Assembly: GCF_044502415.1 (NCBI RefSeq)
Contig: NZ_CP172402.1
From: Haloimpatiens lingqiaonensis
GTDB lineage: Bacteria; Bacillota; Clostridia; Clostridiales; Clostridiaceae
Length of the DNA stretch: 64,000 bases
Strand: one strand, 5' to 3'
Positions 51,472 to 59,690 of this stretch are shown here, piece after piece. The translations under genes and the position numbers were made by a program. How positions within the stretch are numbered: position 1 is the first letter of the stretch; every line of letters begins with the position of its first letter. The notes below the pieces were generated by a model, which saw nothing but the letters and a program-made list of their open reading frames with translations, was not told the origin of the DNA and made no database searches.

Positions 51472-53406
51472 TTAATCTTTTTGATAAAACTGACATTCAT
51501 AGCCATCAGCACTAAGTAACAGGCCTTTTGCCCATGTTGGTGTCCTAGCCATTTGTTCACAAATAGTAGAAAGTGACATCCTCATATCCGCTTCGATTAT
51601 AATTTCATCGTGTACATGAGCCACAATGGACCAATTCTTTAATGCCTGCATGGCATGACACAAAATGTCACGACTGATTGCCTGGACAATATTCTCTACA
51701 AATTTTGGACCGTAGCTTTCGATTCTTTCCCATTTCTTCGTCCCGCCGATCCCTTCATAAGTAACCGACTCACCGCCAAACATATTCTCTCCTATGCGAG
51801 GCTTCACATAGGAAAGCCGCCTGCCGGAAGGAAGGACAATAAAGAGCATTCCGCTTTGATATATAAATTTAATACCGTGTGTTTCTGTAGGAATTTTCTG
51901 CTTAACGCAGGTTTTTACAGCACGGTCAACATCCCACCATAGTTTTGTAATATTGGGATTGGATTGTCTCCAAGCCATTACAAGAGGTTGAAGTTCCTCT
52001 TCTTCAATTCCCATCTCCAAAGCACCCATTGATTTCAAAGCTCCAACAGATCCACCGTAACCTAGGGCTAATTCAGCAATTTTTCCCTTCTGACGAAGAT
52101 GTCCATTGACACCGTTTTTCTCCACAGGTACGTTAAACATCTGAGATGCACTTGCACAGTAAATGTCACCGCCATTTTGGAATACATCTATTCTCCATTT
52201 TTCTCCCGCAATCCAGGCGATAACGCGGGCTTCAATCGCTGAAAAATCTGCAACTATAAACTTCATGCCCTCATTCGGTATAAAAGCAGTTCGGATAAGT
52301 TCCGACAGTACCTCCGGGATAGAATCATAAAGTAAGGTAAGAGCATCAAAGTTTCCGCTACGAACTAAAGCACGAGCCTGTTCCAAATCAGGCATATGGT
52401 TTTGAGGGAGATTTTGTAGTTGAATAAGCCTGCCCGAAAACCTACCAGTTCTGTTTGCTCCATAAAACTGAAACATTCCTCTTGCACGACCATCTTTGCA
52501 TACTGCATTCTCCATTGCCGTGTATTTTTTTATCGATGATTTTGCAAGCTGCTGACGAAGTTCCAAAACGGTGCCTAGTGGTTCAGGTGCTGTCTTTAAC
52601 ATCTCAGCAACTGCTTTTTTACCAAGACTATCTGTTTCCAATCCGTTATCAGCAAGCCATTCTTTCATTTGTTGTACAGAGTTTGGATTCTCCAAATTAG
52701 TTATATCCTGCATTAAAGCCATTAGCTTTTCCCGCGACTGTTCATCCATCTTGACGGCTTGTTTTACAAAAGCCATGTCAATAGCGATACCACGATCATT
52801 GATTTTCTGGTCAAGATGATATTCTGACCATATATTCTCTGGAAGCGGGAATTTAGATAGTATCTGCTGTATTGACATCTCGGCTTCCACATCACGGAGG
52901 TTATATGCTTTAAATCGCTCCCATTTATCAATATCGTGTTTTGGCAGATTACGAACTCGTCCTCCGTTTGATTTAGTAGGGGAGCAAGGTGTACAGAAAT
53001 ATTTAATGAGGTCTTTGCCTTCCGTCAATTTTTGTTTTTCCAATCCTAAGACTGCACCGACACCCTCAAGAGAAAGCGGAAGTCCCATATAAGCCGACCA
53101 TACCATTGAACATTTCCAGGATGTAGGGTCAAGATAATCAGTAAGGTTAAGCCATTTTGATAGGCAAACACGCTCAAACATAGCATTAAAGGCCCATTTG
53201 GTAACGGAATTATCCATAAGAGCATTGATTATTTCATTAGGGATTTTCTCTCCGCAGGCAAGATCGACCACCTGAACTGCACCGCCATCAACCGAATAAC
53301 CAAACAATAGGATTTCAAAATCATCACTCTCGGCATAACGGTAGACTCCACATTTTTGAAGATTGGCACTACTAAATGTTTCAATATCAATTGAAATAGA
53401 ATTCAT
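51472..53406 (-). CDS. Family A DNA polymerase
   Basis: A 644-residue phage polymerase with N-terminal DEDD exonuclease motifs (ISIDIETFSS; NLRDVEAEMSIQQIL) and the C-terminal polymerase A motifs: FIVADFSAIEARVIAW (motif A), RQKGKIAELALGYGGSVGALK (motif B region), HVHDEIIIE (motif C). No frameshift. It replicates the phage genome together with VapE and the DUF2800/DUF2815 pair. ATG 53406. Confidence 0.95.
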   Translation of the reverse strand: MNSISIDIETFSSANLQKCGVYRYAESDDFEILLFGYSVDGGAVQVVDLACGEKIPNEIINALMDNSVTKWAFNAMFERVCLSKWLNLTDYLDPTSWKCSMVWSAYMGLPLSLEGVGAVLGLEKQKLTEGKDLIKYFCTPCSPTKSNGGRVRNLPKHDIDKWERFKAYNLRDVEAEMSIQQILSKFPLPENIWSEYHLDQKINDRGIAIDMAFVKQAVKMDEQSREKLMALMQDITNLENPNSVQQMKEWLADNGLETDSLGKKAVAEMLKTAPEPLGTVLELRQQLAKSSIKKYTAMENAVCKDGRARGMFQFYGANRTGRFSGRLIQLQNLPQNHMPDLEQARALVRSGNFDALTLLYDSIPEVLSELIRTAFIPNEGMKFIVADFSAIEARVIAWIAGEKWRIDVFQNGGDIYCASASQMFNVPVEKNGVNGHLRQKGKIAELALGYGGSVGALKSMGALEMGIEEEELQPLVMAWRQSNPNITKLWWDVDRAVKTCVKQKIPTETHGIKFIYQSGMLFIVLPSGRRLSYVKPRIGENMFGGESVTYEGIGGTKKWERIESYGPKFVENIVQAISRDILCHAMQALKNWSIVAHVHDEIIIEADMRMSLSTICEQMARTPTWAKGLLLSADGYECQFYQKD

Positions 53407-53484
53407 GTATTACACCCTTTCCAATGCAAACGAGGTGACAGAAGAACAACTTCCACCACCCCGTTTGTATTCATACTTTAGCTG

Positions 53485-54039
53485 TTATGCTAGGAAATCA
53501 TCATCTTCAATTGTGGTGAAATCATCAGCCGCTGTGGTTCTGCTGCCTAAAGGCTCTCCATCTCTAATCTTCTGGATGTTACCAAGTCCGCAGGCCACAC
53601 CCTTGTTCCCGTTAGAATTGAAAGCATAAAAATTAAGTGACACTCTTGCATAGCAACCACTGTATACCTCATTGCGATCCAGAATAGTCTTGACTGCTTT
53701 ATCTACAATCTGAGGCGGAGTAGTGCTGTTGGCATTTACAAAATAATGTCCTTTATAAGCCTCATCATCTCGCTCTACATCACCATCTCGAAGCGGCAGC
53801 TTGATAGCAGCCTTATTTGGTTTTTTACCGCCAAACTTTGCAATGCCCTCTTCAATAGCTGCATCAACTGCTGCATTGATGGCATTAATGGTTTCCTTAT
53901 CCGATTTAGGAATCAATACCGATACACTATACTTTTCTGCCCCACCATTGATGGATACCGGTTCCCAGCCATGAAAGTAGCTGAGACGTGTGTTTACACC
54001 AGTAATAACCTTCGTTCTGTTTTTATTATTCATATTCAC
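53485..54039 (-). CDS. DUF2815 single-stranded DNA-binding-like protein
   Basis: A 184-residue protein: KVITGVNTRLSYFHGWEP at the start, KYSVSVLIPKSDKETINAINAAVDAA, and an acidic C-terminus (FTTIEDDDFLA) like that of ssDNA-binding proteins. DUF2815 sits next to DUF2800 in many clostridial phages. The likely role is coating single strands for recombination or replication. It overlaps the DUF2800 stop. Confidence 0.85.
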   Translation of the reverse strand: MNMNNKNRTKVITGVNTRLSYFHGWEPVSINGGAEKYSVSVLIPKSDKETINAINAAVDAAIEEGIAKFGGKKPNKAAIKLPLRDGDVERDDEAYKGHYFVNANSTTPPQIVDKAVKTILDRNEVYSGCYARVSLNFYAFNSNGNKGVACGLGNIQKIRDGEPLGSRTTAADDFTTIEDDDFLA

Positions 54040-55192
54040 ATTCCTCCGTTATTTCGTTAAATTCGTTTTTTGCGTTTGATACGTTCATAGCCGGACGCTT
54101 ATCCGATAGCGGGACCAGAGTCGGCTTTCCCGGTGGCTTGTATATAAGATCACCGAGTATCTTCTCAAATTTTGATTTGCCCATCAGCCTTTCCATTTCC
54201 GTAAGAGTGATGAGACTCTGACGAAAGATATCTTTATAACCGTTTGCTTTGGCTACTTCAGCCACAGCATCTTCATCCTTGTATTTGCGGACAGATCTGC
54301 CCTCAACAACCTTAAAACCATGCCACTCTTTACCATGATTAACAGCTGCATCAGTGGCATAAGCAATGATTTCATTTGCCCACTTCGTAAGATCGGACAG
54401 TTTAGATAGAACTTCCTCGATTTCAGAGTCCGTAAGTAGTGGGGGTAGCTTGAATTCCGATTGTGCCAATTTCAGTTTTTCCTCGGCCCTAGCACGGCAT
54501 TTAACTGCCGCTCGACAGAAAGTACACCACTCACCCGGAAGATATTCACCTTCACCGTCATAAGCTTTTTTAGCCCTTGGTTTTAGTTCTTTTTCTGCCC
54601 AATCTTTCAGATCCTCTACCCGTATTGTCCATGTGCTGACATTCTCTCTGCGTGGCTGGAAAATGGTCATGGAAACTTCCTCGATGTCGTACAAACTATC
54701 GTAAATTTCTAAAGCACCCAGTGCGTACAACTTCATCTGTGGATTGTCCACCGCATCTACCAATACTCCCATGCCATACTTGAAATCGATAATGTGAAGT
54801 TTCTTATCGGCAATAATGATGCAGTCACCGGTTCCAAATCCCTGTGGAACATAGCAAGAAAAATCAAGACGCTGTTCGATTAGTATTAAAGGGTCTGTGC
54901 AGCTCTGCTTTGCCAGCTCCAACTGCTCCATTACAAATTCCACATAGGCATCACTGTGTTCTTCCATCTCATCGGAGTTATAAACTGAGACAGGACGCTT
55001 ACTTCTCATATGAAGTGCTTTTTTAAGTTTATGTTCGCAGAGAGCATGGGCAGCGGTGCCTTCGGCGGCTGCACTGGATTCGTTATTTACAAACTCCAGT
55101 TCCAATCGTGCAGACGGAAGGCAATTCAGCCACCTATAGGCTCCTGATGCGGAAAGAACTGCATGATCACTCATTCCCAAGTACCTCCGCAT
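54026..55192 (-). CDS. DUF2800 Cas4-like PD-(D/E)XK exonuclease
   Basis: A 388-residue protein. The core has GTAAHALCEHKLKKAL, then GDCIIIADKKLHIIDFKYG with the D and D-x-K metal residues, and cysteines in EWCTFCRAAVKCRAR as in Cas4-type iron-sulfur nucleases. It probably resects DNA ends for recombination with the DUF2815 protein. ATG 55192 overlaps the upstream gene end by about 26 bases. Confidence 0.88.
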   Translation of the reverse strand: MRRYLGMSDHAVLSASGAYRWLNCLPSARLELEFVNNESSAAAEGTAAHALCEHKLKKALHMRSKRPVSVYNSDEMEEHSDAYVEFVMEQLELAKQSCTDPLILIEQRLDFSCYVPQGFGTGDCIIIADKKLHIIDFKYGMGVLVDAVDNPQMKLYALGALEIYDSLYDIEEVSMTIFQPRRENVSTWTIRVEDLKDWAEKELKPRAKKAYDGEGEYLPGEWCTFCRAAVKCRARAEEKLKLAQSEFKLPPLLTDSEIEEVLSKLSDLTKWANEIIAYATDAAVNHGKEWHGFKVVEGRSVRKYKDEDAVAEVAKANGYKDIFRQSLITLTEMERLMGKSKFEKILGDLIYKPPGKPTLVPLSDKRPAMNVSNAKNEFNEITEECEYE

Positions 55193-55490
55193 CTTTTAAC
55201 ATATCTGCATAATGTTTTGGGTCCACTTCGCTTAATTTAGAGCCACCGTATTTTTGGATAATTTCCCTTACTTGGGCAGTAAGACCGGCTTGACTCTTTT
55301 CAGCGAGTTTTGCTCTGACTTCTTCCAGAGTGATTTCCTTTTTATTTGGTTCAGGCTCTTTTACAGTTGTAGTCGGTTCTTTTGTTTCGACAGGTTCATT
55401 GCCCGCCATTACATCAGCAACCGCTTGTATGCTGTCTGCCAAAGAGCGCATATCGGAAACCACATCAAGGAGTAGCTTGATCTTGCTCAT
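55167..55490 (-). CDS. Small helical phage protein
   Basis: A 107-residue protein, LLLDVVSDMRSLADSIQAVADVM, then a Pro/Glu/Thr-rich linker (VETKEPTTTVKEPEP), and a C-terminal helical domain (EVRAKLAEKSQAGLTAQVREII). It resembles the 'rRNA biogenesis protein Rrp5-like' phage proteins preceding DUF2800, whose name does not reflect proven function. Overlaps both neighbours slightly. Confidence 0.7.
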   Translation of the reverse strand: MSKIKLLLDVVSDMRSLADSIQAVADVMAGNEPVETKEPTTTVKEPEPNKKEITLEEVRAKLAEKSQAGLTAQVREIIQKYGGSKLSEVDPKHYADMLKDAEVLGNE

Positions 55491-55683
55491 GGCTTATTCC
55501 TCCTTCCTTAATCTCACTGATGGCGAGTTCCTGTACGGTGTCACCCGGAACAAGGATGGTTAGTTTCTGCTTATCACCAAGTAAGAAACGAAGGAAACGC
55601 TCCCTAATGGTGACGTTTCGACAGGAAACAACCCCGCCAGTCTGTGGTTTTTTTGAAACACTGATTTTCAAGTTGTGCTTCAT
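55465..55683 (-). CDS. Hypothetical 72-residue phage protein
   Basis: MKHNLKISVSKKPQTGGVV..., then TIRERFLRFLLGDKQKLTILVPGD and an acidic tail. Strand-rich N-terminus; no catalytic motif. Commonly found at this position in clostridial prophages and integrative elements. ATG 55683 follows AGAGGTG, and a copy of the 39-bp bipartite motif lies just upstream, partly within the end of the sigma-like gene. Confidence 0.65.
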   Translation of the reverse strand: MKHNLKISVSKKPQTGGVVSCRNVTIRERFLRFLLGDKQKLTILVPGDTVQELAISEIKEGGISHEQDQATP

Positions 55684-55721
55684 GTATTCACCTCTTTCCG
55701 AGAGCGTTTATGTGCTGCCCT

Positions 55722-55763
55722 CTAACTATTAGCCATGGCAAGAGGGGAAAGTTGAGGATTTTG
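55722..55763 (-). repeat. 39-bp bipartite motif, copy 3
   Basis: CTAACTATTAGCC (55722-55734), 16 bases, GTTGAGGATT (55751-55760) on the plus strand. Two bases differ from copies 1 and 2 in the first half and none in the second. It overlaps the last codons of the sigma-like gene (encoding KSSTFPSCHG). Confidence 0.75.
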
Positions 55764-56262
55764 GAAAAATCTTTTTTAATTTCTTTTTTGCTGTATCTAA
55801 ACGGTGGGAAATGGCACTTACACTTACTCCCTCACGTTCTGCATACTCTGTTACCGAAACACCATCTAAGACTATAGCGATCAGTAGCTCCGCTTGTTTT
55901 TTCTTGAGAGCCTTGCGAATAATTTCACAGATATGCTCATACTCTTCTTTTTTCTCTCTAGCCATTTCATCTGAGTAGTCAGGGAAGTAGTCCATATGGT
56001 CGGTTTCATCAACCTCTTGGTCATCCTTGCGGAATGGTTTCTTTGGCATACCTCTGTGTCTGTCATATTTATGCCAGTTATTGTATTCCGGCTTGTTGAA
56101 ACGTTCGTCCATTATCTCCTGTGGAGAACGCCGAGTCACACTTTCTTTGTCCTCTGCAGAAGATAGCCTGTCCTCATAATCCGCCTCAATCATTAAGGTA
56201 AAGTCCTCGTCTGGTACCTCCAGATAGATTGATTTGTTTTCGTGCTGAATTCTAATTTTCAT
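55729..56262 (-). CDS. Sigma-70 region 4-like regulator
   Basis: A 177-residue protein from ATG 56262 (GAAAGGATG upstream). The N-terminal part is a strand-rich domain (MKIRIQHENKSIYLEVPDEDF) with a basic middle region. The C-terminus is a region-4-like helix-turn-helix (IVLDGVSVTEYAEREGVSVSAISHRLDTAKKKLKKIF) like those of element-encoded sigma-like factors. There is no clear region 2, so it may not be a full sigma factor. It is the first gene of the replication unit and a candidate regulator of the phage. Confidence 0.75.
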   Translation of the reverse strand: MKIRIQHENKSIYLEVPDEDFTLMIEADYEDRLSSAEDKESVTRRSPQEIMDERFNKPEYNNWHKYDRHRGMPKKPFRKDDQEVDETDHMDYFPDYSDEMAREKKEEYEHICEIIRKALKKKQAELLIAIVLDGVSVTEYAEREGVSVSAISHRLDTAKKKLKKIFPKSSTFPSCHG

Positions 56263-56356
56263 TTTGCATCCTTTCCGCCGGATTGCATTGGCGGCAAAGG
56301 ATACAAAAATAGGCCTGTACCAGAAGTACACAGACCTTTATATCCTGAAAATGAGC

Positions 56357-56517
56357 GCAATAAGGTAAGGTACTTCTATTGCACCGCAACAATCCTTACG
56401 GATTGAAGCGAAACAATATGTATCCTCTGCCCTTATTGCAAATCAGGCATTCGATATTTTTTTAGACGAGGAACGGTCTTAACCTAGCTACTTACGAAGG
56501 ACCTTTCCTTCGTCTAA
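56357..56517. ncRNA. Candidate structured leader or small RNA
   Basis: In a 470-base gene-free stretch. GCAATAAGG (56357-56365) pairs with CCTTATTGC (56431-56439), enclosing a 6-bp hairpin CAATCC/GGATTG. Then TTAGACGA (56462-56469) can pair with TCGTCTAA (56510-56517), or ACGAAGGA (56494-56501) with TCCTTCGT (56506-56513); these last two exclude each other. The direction of transcription is not clear. This is pairing by eye, with no family match. Confidence 0.35.
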
Positions 56518-56628
56518 TATTATTGTAAGGTAGAAATGGACAGCCTTGGCGGACACCTCATGCCCGGTAATTTCAGACTCAAAATGATGCTTTTTTCCAC
56601 ATAAACACCTAAAAACAGCAATAAAAAA

Positions 56629-56666
56629 AGCCATACACAAACCCTTAAAAGGATTCATGTATGGCT
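56629..56666 (-). terminator. Second terminator after the metalloprotease gene
   Basis: AGCCATACA/TGTATGGCT (56629-56637 and 56658-56666), 9 bp, followed on the minus strand by TTTTTTTATTG. It stands in tandem with the terminator at 56683-56708. Confidence 0.75.
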
Positions 56667-56682
56667 CATGTGCCTAACAGCT

Positions 56683-56708
56683 AAAAAAAAACGGACATCC
56701 CGTGTCCG
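56683..56708 (-). terminator. Terminator after the metalloprotease gene
   Basis: On the minus strand CGGACA...TGTCCG (stem 56708-56703 with 56697-56692) is followed by nine T. It lies 25 bases after the stop of the ImmA/IrrE-type gene. Confidence 0.85.
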
Positions 56709-56732
56709 CTTTTTCAAAAATATTTTGGAATT

Positions 56733-58604
56733 TTATAATGGTTCTGCACCTTGCTTTAGCAAGAAAGCTCGTATTTCGTCCATCGTTTGGGGGTAAAGGT
56801 ATGTTAGAGCAAAATCATACCAGATATGACTATTGTTATTATGAAAATTCAACCGAAAAGGAGAGTTGTTAATTATATGATAGCTGATTCTAGGTGGGAG
56901 ATGTAATCCAAGGCAAATTAAAATGATTGAATTTAATGACCCTTGTTCTTCACCATTAACGATTCGCCTTATAGTGCGTTCGTTAACCATCGTTCTCTCC
57001 GCTAATTCTTTAAATGTTACATCTTTCCACTCACGCACTATTTTCAGACTAGTATGATAGTTAGTTGGCAGTTCACCATATATACGATTCTCTTCCATAA
57101 GTTTTGCTGCCAGCATTTCTGCCTTTTTTTCTGGCGAAGCATGCTGATATCCTCTTCCATATACTATATCAAAGGCGATATCTGAAGTTTCATCCCTATT
57201 TAAGAAACATTCACTATGATATCGTTCCTTACATCCCGACTTTATTGATAAATCAAATATCAAGCAGCACTCATCCATATGGTTACGTGCATAGTCAGTT
57301 AGTACGGTCTCCCCAAATATATCCTGAGTTACATACTTGGGATGGTTTAAAACAAAATGTGCATCAACATATTGGTAACTACCATCCCTTCCAAGAGCAC
57401 TTAATGTAGGGTTGGTAAGTCCCTGAATTGCCGCATCTTCCGCACCAATGGAAAATGTCTGGTTTTTTTCAAGTGCACCCTTCTTAAACCTATGAGGTTT
57501 GACGTAACGACCATCTATGTAAGTAAAAGTTCCAATTGCTTCCTCATACCCAGCATCAATCATTCGGATTTTTGCAGCGGTTCGAGAAACACAGAAAAAC
57601 GTAGCCAAAGCGTCAATAACTGGCTCCATTACATCTATAAGTTCAGATGTTCCTAACTCCGTACGAAATTGCTTAATATACTTAAACGCTTGGGTTTTAA
57701 ACATTGCAAGAGGCATTTGTATCTTTGGAGTGAGAGCATTTGCCTGCCATTCCATCCAATCAGTTGCATCTCTGCTATTGTCCTTTATGCCACCAACTAC
57801 CTGACACTTAATTCGTGTTAAGCTGTTGTTATAGAGCCGCTCCAATTCAAATGCTTTTCTATGCTGATCCCAATGAACACACTCATGGACAATGGTATTG
57901 TTTACCGATCCTAGATTACGTAGGAAGAACGCTTTTGGATCAACTATGATAGTTCTGGCATCTACATGGGTCTGCACCATTTCGTTACTGTCTTTATCAT
58001 AGAATACTGCATCACAATCATGAAAGTATAGCTGTCCAAAAACAGAGAAATCCTTTGTAATTTCTCTCATTTCCACTGTAAGACCCATATTTTCTGCTAG
58101 TACTTGTGGTTCAATTGCCATTGGGGTTTTTAATGCTTCTGGGTAATGTCTGCGAAGGAAGTCTGTAGCAACAGATTCCAGTTGTTCCTTGTAAATGATA
58201 GGTACCAGAGAGTCTGACATAGGTTTGGGCTGCCTATTTTTGCTGGAATACTCAGTTACACTGGAGATTGTGAAATCATCTAAATTGCAATCTAAATCAC
58301 CTGTGCATTTCAGCATAAACCACTGTCTACAGTTTTCCGATTCATCATAATGATAGTCCGACTCACGGACTTCTAATTCGGCTTCCACAACAATATCAAA
58401 TTCTATTTTCATATCTGGCAAGTCATTAACAGATACAAACTTTACCTCTATATCTGATAATTCTATGCCTCCAATATTTCGAACCCTATATAGCCTTAAG
58501 TCCAAATCATCGTAGTTGTCCGTGGTGTAACTTTGTATAGCAGCAAATACTTCATTATAGAATCTATCTGCCACATAGTCTTTAAATGAACGATTGCTTG
58601 CCAA
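56733..58604 (-). CDS. ImmA/IrrE-type metallopeptidase with C-terminal HTH
   Basis: A 623-residue protein. TTG 58604 has AGGAGGGAG upstream and is preferred to ATG 58637. The N-terminal about 150 residues are beta-rich and unassigned. Residues about 150-350 hold a ImmA/IrrE-like zinc protease with HECVHWDQH (HExxH). A C-terminal helix-turn-helix occurs in VTFKELAERTMVNERTIRRIVNG. ImmA-type proteases cut phage or element repressors when DNA damage is sensed. It faces the small Cro/CI gene at 58800 across a divergent promoter region. Confidence 0.85.
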   Translation of the reverse strand: MASNRSFKDYVADRFYNEVFAAIQSYTTDNYDDLDLRLYRVRNIGGIELSDIEVKFVSVNDLPDMKIEFDIVVEAELEVRESDYHYDESENCRQWFMLKCTGDLDCNLDDFTISSVTEYSSKNRQPKPMSDSLVPIIYKEQLESVATDFLRRHYPEALKTPMAIEPQVLAENMGLTVEMREITKDFSVFGQLYFHDCDAVFYDKDSNEMVQTHVDARTIIVDPKAFFLRNLGSVNNTIVHECVHWDQHRKAFELERLYNNSLTRIKCQVVGGIKDNSRDATDWMEWQANALTPKIQMPLAMFKTQAFKYIKQFRTELGTSELIDVMEPVIDALATFFCVSRTAAKIRMIDAGYEEAIGTFTYIDGRYVKPHRFKKGALEKNQTFSIGAEDAAIQGLTNPTLSALGRDGSYQYVDAHFVLNHPKYVTQDIFGETVLTDYARNHMDECCLIFDLSIKSGCKERYHSECFLNRDETSDIAFDIVYGRGYQHASPEKKAEMLAAKLMEENRIYGELPTNYHTSLKIVREWKDVTFKELAERTMVNERTIRRIVNGEEQGSLNSIILICLGLHLPPRISYHIINNSPFRLNFHNNNSHIWYDFALTYLYPQTMDEIRAFLLKQGAEPL

Positions 58605-58727
58605 AACACTCCCTCCTGACCCCATATGAAAATGCATCTTAATTAAATAGATAAAAATCAGCTCATAGGTAAATTATAGCATATATTATGATCATCTCAA
58701 TATTTATTTTGCTTTCGTAAATTTTAA

Positions 58728-58783
58728 TTGTACCAACACTGATTTTGTGATACACTTTTATTTGTAACTAATATGTGTAACAA
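58728..58783 (+). promoter_or_regulatory. Promoter and candidate operator for the plus-strand regulator
   Basis: -35 TTGTAC (58728-58733) and -10 TACACT (58751-58756) are separated by 17 bp. An imperfect 22-bp palindrome (58762-58783, 8 of 11 pairs, TTGT and ACAA ends with ATAT centre) lies at the expected start of transcription. It is a likely site for the Cro/CI-type product itself. Confidence 0.55.
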
Positions 58784-58799
58784 AAGCGAGGTGGCAATT

Positions 58800-59009
58800 A
58801 TGTCCATAAGTTATAAAAAACTATGGAAACTTCTTATTGATAGAGACATGAAGAAAAAGGACTTAAGAGAAGCCGCTGGTATTAGTACTGCCTCGATGGC
58901 TAAACTCGGAAAAAATGAAAATGTTAATACTGATATCTTAATAAAAGTATGTAAGGCTCTTAACTGTGATATTTCAGATATTATGGAAATCGTAGATGAT
59001 GATAACTAA
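58800..59009 (+). CDS. Small Cro/CI-type regulator (possible restriction controller)
   Basis: A 69-residue protein from ATG 58800 with GCGAGGTGG upstream; the frame could start at 58773 but lacks a site there. It is one XRE helix-turn-helix domain: YKKLWKLLIDRDMKKKDLREAAGISTASMAKLG then NVNTDILIKVCKALNCDISDIME. It is the size of restriction C (controller) proteins and of short YozG-like regulators. It is followed within 30 bases by the cysteine-cluster gene. Controller function is inferred from neighbourhood. Confidence 0.8.
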   Translation: MSISYKKLWKLLIDRDMKKKDLREAAGISTASMAKLGKNENVNTDILIKVCKALNCDISDIMEIVDDDN

Positions 59010-59039
59010 TTAGTTTTTATTTACTAAGGGGGTAGCAAA

Positions 59040-59684
59040 TTGTCAAAAGAAAGGATATCAATGGATAAAAATTTTTGTATTGGTTGTCCTGAAGTAAAAG
59101 ACATGCCAAAATGTATTATTCAAAATATACCTAGCAATAGTTACATAGAAGATATTATCGAAAATTCAGAGTTAAAATACTCAGAATATTTTATCTGCCA
59201 CAAGTTTGCTCAGGGTTTTGAAAACAATAAACTTGTTATTACACCAGCATGTGACGACTGCGGATTATGCCAAATTGCATGTTGTAAAAAAACTCCAGCT
59301 GCAATTACTAGTTTATTCAATAGAAAATTAGAAAGTGTCCTTTTTCGTGACTTAGGAAAAGCAAGCATTCTATTTCAATCCTTATTTCCGTCTGCAATTG
59401 TAGCATCTGAGGTACAAGTCAAAGGGAATTTTCGAACAAAACGTATTGATTTAGTAATCTTTTTAAATAAAACTGCTTACCTTATAAAACTAATAAAGAA
59501 CTTAGAAAAGATACCGTTTTATTCTCGTTCATATGGTGAAGTAATTGATACATATAATAAACTTTACCCTAATATAAATTTTACTTATGGTAATCTAATT
59601 CCAACATCTAAACTGAACGTCAAATTGCCCTTTGATGCTCAAACATACGATCTAGAACAGTTATTTATTAAAGTAGGATGGTAA
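59040..59684 (+). CDS. Unassigned protein with ferredoxin-like cysteine cluster and degenerate PD-(D/E)XK-like region
   Basis: A 214-residue protein from TTG 59040, chosen for GGGGGT at about 59029-59035; ATG 59061 is an alternative. There are cysteines at CIGC near the N-terminus, then CDDCGLCQIACC (about 78-89), a C-x2-C-x2-C-x3-C pattern as in [4Fe-4S] ferredoxins. Later, TKRIDLVIFLNKTAYLIKLIKN resembles a nuclease strand pair D-...-x-K but lacks the usual Glu. No match known to me. It begins the three-gene plus-strand unit facing two methyltransferases, so it may belong to a restriction complex. Confidence 0.6.
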   Translation: MSKERISMDKNFCIGCPEVKDMPKCIIQNIPSNSYIEDIIENSELKYSEYFICHKFAQGFENNKLVITPACDDCGLCQIACCKKTPAAITSLFNRKLESVLFRDLGKASILFQSLFPSAIVASEVQVKGNFRTKRIDLVIFLNKTAYLIKLIKNLEKIPFYSRSYGEVIDTYNKLYPNINFTYGNLIPTSKLNVKLPFDAQTYDLEQLFIKVGW

Positions 59685-59690
59685 TTACTA

